Source of the DNA: Massilia putida
GTDB lineage: Bacteria > Pseudomonadota > Gammaproteobacteria > Burkholderiales > Burkholderiaceae_D
Direction of reading: 5' to 3'
NCBI RefSeq assembly: GCF_001941825.1
Contig: NZ_CP019038.1
Span: forward strand, 1,674,001 to 1,738,000
Length of the DNA stretch: 64,000 nucleotides
The position numbers and the translations under genes are program-made. Within the stretch, counting starts at the first letter, position 1. Every line of letters begins with the position of its first letter. Positions 34,227 to 42,100 of the stretch are shown here, one piece after another. Under the pieces are notes generated by a model. It ran no database searches, was not told the DNA's origin, and saw only the letters and a program-made list of their open reading frames with translations.

Positions 34227-34322
34227 CCGTCTTTCGTCCAATGAATTGTATAAACGATTTACGCGGCCACGTGTTCAATGGTTCTTGAACTTGGGCAAGC
34301 AAAAAAAGGTTATCAATACAGT

Positions 34323-34340
34323 TTGACGATTAGGTGACAG
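34323..34340 (-). promoter_or_regulatory. PhoB-box candidate before the porin/secretion operon
   Basis: On the minus strand CTGTCACCTAATCGTCAA: CTGTCAC (6/7), 4 bp, TCGTCAA (GTCA core). The 10-nt rule gives TAACCT, and a better hexamer GATAAC overlaps it. The next gene on this strand is the porin, and no terminator was seen between it and the secretion genes. Confidence 0.65.
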
Positions 34341-34392
34341 AATTGAAACTTAATGACTATCGGAAAACGCGCCGAACGGGGCCGAAAACGGC

Positions 34393-34425
34393 GACGGGCG
34401 GACGCGATCGTCGCGTCCGCCCGTC
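34393..34425 (-). terminator. Hairpin terminator candidate after the 34.5-kb curlin gene
   Basis: Perfect inverted repeat with 15-bp arms (GACGGGCGGACGCGA / TCGCGTCCGCCCGTC) and a 3-nt spacer, 25 bp past the stop of the minus-strand curlin gene. Only a short T-run (TTTT) follows on that strand, so termination is likely but not certain. It separates the curlin gene from the porin promoter. Confidence 0.6.
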
Positions 34426-34449
34426 GGCAGCGTGTGATTCGAGGAAGGA

Positions 34450-34818
34450 TCAGCGCTGGTTGACGATGGCGCGTGCACCGCCCGACTGAAAGATCATCGC
34501 CACCGCCGGGTTCGTGCGCGCATCCTGGTTCACGGCGGCGAAGTTGCCGTGGCCCGATTGCACGACGGTCGCCAGCGACACATGGCCGTCGGACGTGATC
34601 TGGTTGATGAGGGCGACGTTTTCGTCGAAGCGCTTGTTCGCGTGGACAATTTTCGCGATCTCGGCACTGCGGCTGGCGAAGTCGTCGGCGGAAGCCAGGT
34701 CGGTCGCCGCGAACTTGCCGTCGAGTTCGTTTCCAGGCGCGAGATCCACGTCGGCGGCGAATGCCGTGGTCGACAGCAAGCAAGTCAGGAGGAGTCCGAA
34801 GGGGAGCAGCTTGTTCAT
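34450..34818 (-). CDS. Small curlin-repeat protein 1
   Basis: 122-aa exported protein. Signal peptide about 1-22 (ending TTAFAA), a helical N-terminal domain (about 30-65; ASADDFASRSAEIAKIV), then DENVALINQ and curlin repeats: VVQSGHGNFAAVNQ matches Q-x-G-x-G-N-x-A-x3-Q exactly, followed by IFQSGGARAIVNQR at the end. It is a paralogue of the protein at 35181-35546 (same N-terminal helix, same DENVALINQ, same C-terminal AIVNQ). Only about three repeats, so it may be a capping, nucleating or accessory amyloid subunit and not the bulk fibre. Single-gene transcript with its own terminator. Confidence 0.78.
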   Translation of the reverse strand: MNKLLPFGLLLTCLLSTTAFAADVDLAPGNELDGKFAATDLASADDFASRSAEIAKIVHANKRFDENVALINQITSDGHVSLATVVQSGHGNFAAVNQDARTNPAVAMIFQSGGARAIVNQR

Positions 34819-35180
34819 ATTGCCTCGTGCGATAGTCCGTTGGTGGGACCGCCCGGCTTCGGCGGTTGGCTTGGAACTATTACACCACGGCAACTTAGTT
34901 CTGTACAGCAATTTTTGTTAATCTTCGGAATTTTTGCCGTAAACCAACATTATTTTGGGCAGGCATGTCTTTCGGATGATTTTATGCGTTTTGAATAGGC
35001 GTGCGGACAATTTCCACAGGCTGGGTTCGCGGGACAGGGATGCGCGTGGAAAGGTACTAGGCGGGGCGCGTGGCCCGGGATGGGACGGCCGGGGGCATCC
35101 GGCCGCTTTGACTCATCGAGCGCAGCCGGGGGCATCCGGCAGGCTGTCGCGTTCTGCCGCCAGGACGGCGGCGGACGCGA
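34819..35180. other. Spacer between the two small curlin genes with a direct repeat
   Basis: 362 bp with no convincing gene. It holds the promoter region of curlin 1 (an AT-rich stretch at about 34880-34960) and, near the curlin 2 stop, two 16-bp copies of GCCGGGGGCATCCGGC at 35088-35103 and 35125-35140. Each copy can form a GCCGG/CCGGC stem, so they may serve as a 3' end structure for the curlin 2 transcript. Confidence 0.5.
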
Positions 35181-35546
35181 TTAATGCTGGTTGACGATCG
35201 CGCGGTTGTTACTGCCGATCTGCATCACGACGGCGACGGCGCCGGCGTTCGATGCGTCCTGCTGGACGATGGCCAGGTTGCCCGCGCCGCCCGACTGGTC
35301 GACCGAGGCGAACACGACGTTGCCGTCGCCTTGCTGGTTGATCAGGGCAACGTTTTCGTCCCAGGCGGCGACGGTGTTGTCGGCCAGCTTGTCGGCGATC
35401 AGGGTGTTGATCGCGTCTTGGCGGGCAGCGAAGTCGGCGCTGTTGGTCAGGTCGACCAGCGTGGTGACGTCGAACGGATCGGCGAAGGCGGCACCGGCGA
35501 TGGTCAGGGAGGCGGCCAGGGCCAGCGCTTTCAGAGTCGTTTTCAT
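35181..35546 (-). CDS. Small curlin-repeat protein 2
   Basis: 121-aa exported protein. Signal peptide about 1-22 (ending AGAAFA), a helical domain (about 30-62; NSADFAARQDAINTLIADKL), then DENVALINQQGDGN, VDQSGGAGNLAIVQQ, VVMQIGSNNRAIVNQH. The repeats follow the curlin Q-x-G-x-x-N spacing. Paralogous to the protein at 34450-34818. It is transcribed separately from the tonB-like gene upstream (322-bp gap). Likely exported by CsgG from the csg operon 12 kb away, since no other curli exporter is in the window; that is inference. Confidence 0.78.
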   Translation of the reverse strand: MKTTLKALALAASLTIAGAAFADPFDVTTLVDLTNSADFAARQDAINTLIADKLADNTVAAWDENVALINQQGDGNVVFASVDQSGGAGNLAIVQQDASNAGAVAVVMQIGSNNRAIVNQH

Positions 35547-35868
35547 CAGTTTTCCTCAAGTTTATCTATTGCGGGGGCGAGATTGCGGCGCGCTGCCGCC
35601 CCCATACAGGTCAGCGCGTCGTTGCTTGCGGAGTTACGCAACCGCTCGGTACGAGGACCGCGCCACGGCTTGTCGTGCATCCTTGACATCAATCTTAGTG
35701 AGCGATTTCGATTTCTTTGTGAAAAAGGAATCAACATGCGGACATTTTTGTGAGCGCCGCGACAATGGCGCGACAGCGCACGGGCGGGCTTCCCGCGCGC
35801 TGCGCGGACGACGGACATGGAAGGCGGTGGTGCGGAACGAGACGGCCCGGCGCTGCCGGGCCGGGGGA
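35547..35868. other. Spacer between tonB-like and curlin 2 genes
   Basis: 322 bp without a supportable gene. It should contain the 3' end of the tonB operon and the curlin 2 promoter. A GC-rich 7-4-7 repeat at 35759-35776 recalls a Pho box but has no -10 at the right place. No clear hairpin with a T-run was seen. Confidence 0.4.
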
Positions 35869-36570
35869 TCATATGCGGGTGCTTACGCGCAGCTTGATCG
35901 GCTGCGGCATCCTGGAGGGCGGCGGCAGAGAGAATGCAGGCAGCGCGGTGATCGCCGCCCGCAAGGCGGCGTCGACATCGTCGTCGCCTGCCGATCCCAT
36001 CAGTTCGAAACGCTGCAGTTTGCCGTCGGCGCCGACCCAGACCTTGATGCCGACCTCATACTGGCGGCGCTTCAACGCCGCCTGCTTGCCCAGGTAGCGC
36101 TTCAACTCGCCCTTGAGCTGGTTGGAGTAGGAGTCGAATGGATTGAACAGGCCGCCGGCCTCGCCGGGCCCGCCCGGTCCACCCTTGCCATTGCCGATCT
36201 TGCTGAGGTCCTCGCTCGTGATGTTGCCGGCCGCGAACGCGCTGGGACCGTCGCCCGCCGGTCCGTCCATCTTGAGCTCGGGCGACGGCGCCTGTTCCAC
36301 CTTTTGCTGGACCGGCTGGTCGACCTTCATCTCCTTCTGCTCCTTGGGCGGGTCCGGTTTCTTCTCGAACTTCGGCGGCGGCGGTGGCGGCGGGGGCGTG
36401 TCCGGCGTGAGCAGCGCGATCTTGGGCGGCTTGGGCGCTGCCTTGCCCTTCGTGCCGAGCATGCTCCACAAGAGCGCGCCGGCCAGGGCCAGCAACACGA
36501 GGCCCGCGCCGATGGCGAGCGCGGTCTTCTTCCAGGCGCCGCCGCGCGCCGCGTGCGTGCCGGCCGTCAC
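35869..36570 (-). CDS. TonB-like energy transducer
   Basis: 233-aa bitopic protein: short cytoplasmic N-terminus, one membrane segment (about 17-38), a Pro-rich stretch (PDTPPPPPPPPKFEKKPDPP, about 55-74), a Gly-rich linker and a TonB-type C-terminal domain (about 160-233; GELKRYLGKQAALKRRQYEV, IKVWVGADGKLQRFELMGS). The GTG start at 36570 overlaps the exbD stop (GTGA). It ends the tpsB-tpsA-exbB-exbD-exbD-tonB series and would pass proton-motive energy from ExbB/ExbD to an outer-membrane partner. Confidence 0.83.
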   Translation of the reverse strand: MTAGTHAARGGAWKKTALAIGAGLVLLALAGALLWSMLGTKGKAAPKPPKIALLTPDTPPPPPPPPKFEKKPDPPKEQKEMKVDQPVQQKVEQAPSPELKMDGPAGDGPSAFAAGNITSEDLSKIGNGKGGPGGPGEAGGLFNPFDSYSNQLKGELKRYLGKQAALKRRQYEVGIKVWVGADGKLQRFELMGSAGDDDVDAALRAAITALPAFSLPPPSRMPQPIKLRVSTRI

Positions 36571-36974
36571 GTGCCGATCCTCGCCGTCACGAGACCGACA
36601 TTGGTGATCGAGAGGCGCGCGGCCAGGTCGATGATCTGCACGACCATCTCGTACTGCGCCTGTGGATCGCCCTTGATCACCAGCGTCATGTCCGGCTCGC
36701 GCCCGTGGATCTGCGTCAGCTGCGTCTCCAGCGCGTCCAGGCTCAGCGCGGCGCCGTTCAGCAGCAGGCCGCCGTCGGCCAGGATCTGCACGATGCGCGT
36801 CTCCTTGTGTTCGGCCTTGGCGGGCTTGTTGCTCGGCTTGGGCAGGTCGACCTTCAGTCCCTGCACCGATGCCGTCGTCATGACGATGAAGATCACCAAC
36901 AGCACGTACGCCAGGTCGAGCATGGGCGTGACGTTGATGGTGTCGTAGGGCTTGGTCTCGTCCTGGACTTTCAT
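36567..36974 (-). CDS. exbD: ExbD-family protein (second copy)
   Basis: 135-aa ExbD/TolR protein with one membrane segment containing the essential Asp (INVTPMLDLAYVLLVIFIVM, Asp at about 20) and a periplasmic domain. It pairs with ExbB as part of the proton channel. It is 10 nt downstream of another exbD; the membrane segments are nearly identical while the periplasmic domains differ, so the two may form a mixed complex. It is overlapped by the tonB-like gene. Confidence 0.93.
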   Translation of the reverse strand: MKVQDETKPYDTINVTPMLDLAYVLLVIFIVMTTASVQGLKVDLPKPSNKPAKAEHKETRIVQILADGGLLLNGAALSLDALETQLTQIHGREPDMTLVIKGDPQAQYEMVVQIIDLAARLSITNVGLVTARIGT

Positions 36975-36984
36975 CGCTGCGGCC

Positions 36985-37389
36985 TCATGCGCCTGCCTTG
37001 CTGGTCACCAGGCCGATGTCCGTGATGTCGGCGCGCTTCATCAGCTCGAGCACCTGCATGACCTTCAGGTATTGGGCGTGCGCGTCGCCCTTCAGCACCA
37101 TCGCCTGTGACGGATTGACGCGCTTGAGTTCCTCCAGCCGCGGCCCCAGCGCGTCGAGCGTGACGGGATAGGCATCCAGGAAGATGTCGCCGTTTTCGGA
37201 TATCGTCACCGCCTTCAAGTGCGACTTGGCCATGCTGGCCGTCATTTTCGCCTTCGGCAACTTGACCTTCACGCCCTGCACCGAGGCGGTGGTCATGATG
37301 ATGAAGATCACCAGGAGCACGTAGGCCAGGTCGAGCATCGGCGTCACGTTGATGTCGTCGAACGGCGCGTTTTCTTCCTGCAGTTGCAT
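36985..37389 (-). CDS. exbD: ExbD-family protein (first copy)
   Basis: 134-aa ExbD/TolR protein, membrane segment INVTPMLDLAYVLLVIFIIM with the conserved Asp, then a periplasmic domain (SENGDIFLDAYPVTLDAL). It follows the exbB gene by 9 nt and precedes the second exbD by 10 nt. Tandem exbD genes behind an exbB are common in TonB systems dedicated to one outer-membrane function. Confidence 0.93.
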   Translation of the reverse strand: MQLQEENAPFDDINVTPMLDLAYVLLVIFIIMTTASVQGVKVKLPKAKMTASMAKSHLKAVTISENGDIFLDAYPVTLDALGPRLEELKRVNPSQAMVLKGDAHAQYLKVMQVLELMKRADITDIGLVTSKAGA

Positions 37390-37398
37390 CGCATGTCC

Positions 37399-39114
37399 TC
37401 AGGAGTAGACTTCGGCCGAGCGCGTCAGGAACTCGTCGACGAACACGGTGGTGTCGTTGCTCGCGTTCTTGATCTGCGCCGCCAGCCAGTTGTAGCCGAA
37501 CAGGGCCGGGATCGCGACGCCGAGGCCGGCCACGGTCGCCACCAGCGCCGCCGCGATGCCGGGCGCGATCGCGTTCACGTTCACGTCGCCGGCCGCCGCG
37601 ATGGCGGCGAACGTGATCATCACGCCGACCACGGTGCCCAGCAGGCCGAGGAACGGCCCGCCCGCCACGGCGATCGTCAGCAGCACCAGGCCGCTGTTCA
37701 GGCGCTGGGTCTCGCGCAGCATGGCCGCTTCCATCGCCGCCCGGATCGCGTCGATGGCCGGGGCCGACAGGTTCTGGGCACGGCCCTCGCGCACCTGGAC
37801 TTCGAAGCGCTTCGACAGTTCGCGCAGGCCGATCGCGTACAGCCGCTGGATCGGCGAGCGCGCCAGGGCCTGGTCGAGGGCCAGCTCGGTATCCGCGTGC
37901 CCAGGCGTGAGCAGTTCCTCCGATTTTTCCTTGAACAACGCCAGGAACCGCGCATTCGTCCGGGTGGTCGTGCGCAGCGTGACCGCCTTGCTGATCATGA
38001 CGTAGAAACTGACGACGGCCATGACGCCCAACAGGCCGATCACGACCCAGCCGTCGAGCGTCACGGCGCCCATCAGGATGCCGAACACGGAGCCGCCGCT
38101 CTCGGCGGCAGCATCGTCCGAGAACGACAGCAGCGGCGAATCGGGGCCCTGGCTCGCGGCCGCGGCCTGGATGAAGCCGGGACTGCGCGCCGTGGCCGCC
38201 ACGCCCACTTCGTCGAGTTCGCCCTGGAACCCTTCGCCGACGGTGGCCGATCCGCCCAGGTCGGGGACCTGGAATGCGCCCGTGCCGGCCGCCACCCCGT
38301 CGACGTAGAAGGTCAGCTTGCCGCCGCCCGCGACCGCGGCGACGTGGTGCCATTCACCCGCCTTGAGCGTGCCCCCGTCCACGCGCGCGCCGCCGCCGGT
38401 CGCCGTCAGCGCGCCCCGGTTCAGCGCGATGACGAGGCTCTTGCCGCCGTCGCGCTGCGCGTACAGCGTGCCGTTGCCGGCCGCGCCGGGCTTGACCCAG
38501 GCGCTGAACGTCATGCCGCTGGCCGCGCCGACCTTCAGGCTCGCGGACGGAGCGACGTCGATCCGCGCGCCGCCGTCGAACGCGAGCGCGGCGCCGATCG
38601 GGCCGGCGGCCACCGGCTTCACGCCGTTCGCGCTGCCGTGGTTGCCGTTCGCGGTCGCGTCCTGCGCGCGGCCGTCGCCGAAGTGCCAGACCAGCAGCTG
38701 GGCGCCGTCGTAGGTCTTGGCCGGCGCGGCCGCGCTGGCCGCGTCCGGGTTGCCCCAGGCAACCACGATGTCGGTCTTCGCGCCGGCCGCCAGCTTGGGT
38801 ACCGCGACCCACGCGTTGGCCAGTTCGTTCGCGGCATCGAAGCCGTCCAGGTGGTAGGCCAGCGGGGTCTTGCCGTCGGCCGCGTAGAAACGCAGGTCGG
38901 CGCCGTCCGGCCTGGCCTCGCTGAAGGTGAAATTCCCGCTGTGCAGGCGCACCAGCAGCGGCGCCGCGGCCACTTCTTCCTTGATCTCGACGCCCGTCGC
39001 CGTCGTGTCGACGGTCAGCTTCTTCTTGTGTGCCCAGGTGTCGCCCGCCCATGCCGGCAGCGCCAGCACGCACGCCGCGGCGCACAGCGCCCAGGCCTTG
39101 AACTTCGCACTCAT
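37399..39114 (-). CDS. exbB: ExbB with N-terminal DUF2341-LamG domains
   Basis: 571-aa fusion. Signal peptide about 1-24 (ending LPAWAG), a DUF2341-type beta domain (about 27-130), a LamG/concanavalin-like domain (about 150-310; WHFGDGRAQDATANGNHGSA, MTFSAWVKPGA, GEWHHVAAV), then membrane segments from about 350 and a MotA/TolQ/ExbB channel domain (about 420-565; GPFLGLLGTVVGVMITFAAI). A normal ExbB is about 240 aa; here a carbohydrate- or protein-binding type module sits in the periplasm attached to the proton channel. The ATG is at 39114, 25 nt after the tpsA stop, so it is in the two-partner operon. The load it senses or drives is unknown. Confidence 0.88.
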   Translation of the reverse strand: MSAKFKAWALCAAACVLALPAWAGDTWAHKKKLTVDTTATGVEIKEEVAAAPLLVRLHSGNFTFSEARPDGADLRFYAADGKTPLAYHLDGFDAANELANAWVAVPKLAAGAKTDIVVAWGNPDAASAAAPAKTYDGAQLLVWHFGDGRAQDATANGNHGSANGVKPVAAGPIGAALAFDGGARIDVAPSASLKVGAASGMTFSAWVKPGAAGNGTLYAQRDGGKSLVIALNRGALTATGGGARVDGGTLKAGEWHHVAAVAGGGKLTFYVDGVAAGTGAFQVPDLGGSATVGEGFQGELDEVGVAATARSPGFIQAAAASQGPDSPLLSFSDDAAAESGGSVFGILMGAVTLDGWVVIGLLGVMAVVSFYVMISKAVTLRTTTRTNARFLALFKEKSEELLTPGHADTELALDQALARSPIQRLYAIGLRELSKRFEVQVREGRAQNLSAPAIDAIRAAMEAAMLRETQRLNSGLVLLTIAVAGGPFLGLLGTVVGVMITFAAIAAAGDVNVNAIAPGIAAALVATVAGLGVAIPALFGYNWLAAQIKNASNDTTVFVDEFLTRSAEVYS

Positions 39115-39139
39115 GTGATCCCTCTCGTGGTTGATACGT

Positions 39140-42100
39140 TCAGTTCGCGGACTGCGTCTGCGGCGCGGCCGGCTTGTCCTGGCTGCGGCGCCGCTTCTTC
39201 TGCGCTTCCTCGTCGTCCGCTTCGTCCTCGCCATAGCCGAGCACCTCGACGTCGAGCGTGCCCTGGCGCCCCGCCCCGTCGGCCTTGGTCACGGCGCCGA
39301 CGACGTCGTCCGCGCGCGGCGTACTGGCCGGCATCGCCGGCGCGGCGATCGCAGGCGCCGCCACCGGCACCGGTGCGCCGCTGATGGTGCCGCCGGCGCT
39401 GATGTTGGCCGCGTTGAGCACCGTCTGCGCCACCACCTGCACCGAGCCGCTGGAGCGCACGCCGGCATCGCCCGCGTCGAAGACGCCGCGCGGCGCGATC
39501 GGGTACACGTTCGCCGGCGGCTGGTCGGGCCGGGTGCGCAGGGTCGCGATGCCGGCGCCGGAGATCGAGCCGGACACGTCGAGCCTGACGTTGCCGTTGG
39601 CGTCGATGATGACCGCCGGCGGCGGCGCCGACACCGCCGTCTTGGCGCCGCGGCCCGCGTCGATATTCCCGTTACGCGACACCAGCGTGATGTCGCCGCC
39701 GGCCAGCGTGAACACGCGTCCCTGGTTGACGAGGAAGTCCTTCTCGACCAGGGCGCTCACCGCGCCCCCGCGGATCGTGAAGATGCCCAGCTCGGACTCC
39801 TTGCGCTCCCGGCTGCCGGCCGTCAGGCCGGCAAAGATCGAGCCGGTCGGCGCGAACAGGTCGATGGCGCCGCCCTGCTCCGTCTTGATCTGGCTGTTGT
39901 ACAGCGCGATATTGCCCGTGCGGGCCCCGGCCGCGCCCGGGAACAGGCTGGCGACGAGGTTGTCGAACGCCGCCAGCTTCTTGTCCTGGCTGGTCTCGAT
40001 GAGCCCGCTGAACAGGGCCTGGTCGAGCGCGCGCACGTCGTTGCGCTCCTTGGCGGCCAGCAGCGCCGCGCCGGCGTCGCGCAGGCGCTTGGCGGTCTCG
40101 GGATGGGCGGCCAGGAACGCGTCCTGGTCGACCCCCGGCAACGCGCGGAAGGCCACCCACAGCGCGCCGTCCGGCGCCTGCTCCGGCAGCGCGGGCGTCT
40201 TGGCGCGCACGAGGGCGCGCAGGGCGTCCAGGTCGGCGCCGGGGACGTCGGCCACCAGCCCGAAGCCGGCGGCGTAGGTGGCCAGTTTGGTGTAGTCGGG
40301 TGCCGCGCCGCCGGCCACCATCCGGATCGATGCCCCGCCCTCGGGCAGGTAGGCGTTGTCGAGATTGCCGCGGGTGACGAGGCCGTGGCCGTAGCCCAGG
40401 TCGATGTCGCGGCCGGCCGTCAGGTCCACGCGGCCCGATCCGGTCACGACGTGCGTGACCTCCGACGGGCTGATCGGCGTGGAATCGATGAAGTCGCGTC
40501 CCGCGCGCACCGTCAACAGATCGTCCGGCCGCGCCAGCTGGACGCGGAAACCCAGGTCGACGATGTCGCGGCCGGCCTGCAGGACGGCCGTCTTCGGCAG
40601 GTCCAGGCTCAGGCTCTGGCCGACGTCGCCGGCCAGGTCGCCGTCACGCGCGATGACGTGCGCGGGGGTGGTGTCGGCCGCGTGCAGCGTGCCGAGCGCA
40701 TGCAGGGCGATGCCGCTGGTCTCGCCGCTCAACATGCCGAGGTCCGTGACGGTCGGCACCCGCGGCCTGACCGCGGTGCTGGTCAAGGTCGGGTCGTTGT
40801 CCAGCATGCGCACCGTGCCGCCCTTGAGCGAGACGTTGCCCGCGGCCAGCAGGTCGAGCTGGCCGGACGGCGCCGACGCCAGCACGAGGCCGTGGTCCAG
40901 CGCCACGTCGCCGCTCAGCGCCGCGACCTTGAGCGTGGCCGGCGCCAGCCGGTACAAGGGGACGAGCTCCGTCGCGGTGTCGAGCGAGGCCGGGTTGTTG
41001 TCCTTGGCCACGCCGGCGTGGCTCAAGGCGTCGGCGTCGTTCGCCAGGTGCACGTCGCCCCCCACCGCCGTCAGCGTCACGCCGCTGTCGGCGCGATACG
41101 TGGAAAAGCTGCTGTACTGCGCATACATGGCGCGGTACAGCTTGGCCCGTTCGGTGTCCTCCGGCGTGAGCTGCTCCTGCTGCCAGAACGTCGTGATGCC
41201 GTTGCCGCCCGCACCGTCCAGGCCCTTGAACGCAATGGCCCCGCTGCCCCGGTTGATCACGCTCTGCGCCGTCATGGTCGGGTTGTACATGCCTTCGATG
41301 GCCAGGTCGCCCCCGGCGCTGACGTCGAAGCGCGCATCGCCCAGCGCCAGGATAGGCCTGAGCGCATGCTTGTCCGGCGTGAACGGCGAATACGACGCGT
41401 CGCCGGCGCCCAGGCTGCCGTCCGCGCGCACGCTGCCGACGCCTTTCTGCACGTAGAACGACCCGCCCAGGATGTCGCCGCCGGCACGCACGCGCAGGTC
41501 GCCGCCACCGAGTTCCTTGAGCGGCGCGCCCGGCGCGCCCGTCGCATAGGCGCTCGTCGCCACGCTCGCGGAAAAGTCGATGAGCGAGCGCCCGGCACGG
41601 ACGTCGACATTGCCGCCGCCAAACGTCGCGACGCCCTGGTTGAAATAGTCGTAGCGGGTCCACCAGGCGGTCTTGAGTTCGGTACCGTCGGCCAGTTTCT
41701 CGAATACCGCGTTGCCCTTCTCGTCGAGCCAGGTGCGCCCCTGGCGGAACAGCCAGTTGTTCGTCAACTGCGGCACCGTGCCCGGCAGGTAGTCGAGGTC
41801 GCCCGGCTGGGCCGGCGTGCCCTTGTCGCCGCGCACGGTCGGGTCCGGCGGTATCGCTGCGGTGCCGGGCAAGCGATAGGTGCGGTCGTCCAGCGTGGCG
41901 AAGTGCGGCCCGTTGACGTCGCGCCCCGCGCTGATCGTGATGCCGCCGCCGCCCGCGCCGAACGCCGCGGCGGTCGTCAAGCCCGGATTCTTGCGGGTGG
42001 GAGCCGCCGCACCGAACAACGTGTTGAGCTGGTCTTTCGGCGCCGTGAAATCGGCCGGCAGCGCGCTGGCCTGGCCGGCCGTGTAGACCGTGGCGCCAAA

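Noticed and set aside
35759..35776. Sixth Pho-box-like repeat (CTGTCGCGCCATTGTCGC on the minus strand) upstream of curlin 2
   Set aside because: Half-sites lack the A/T ends, and the hexamer 10 nt later (AAAATG) is not a -10. Likely chance in GC-rich DNA.
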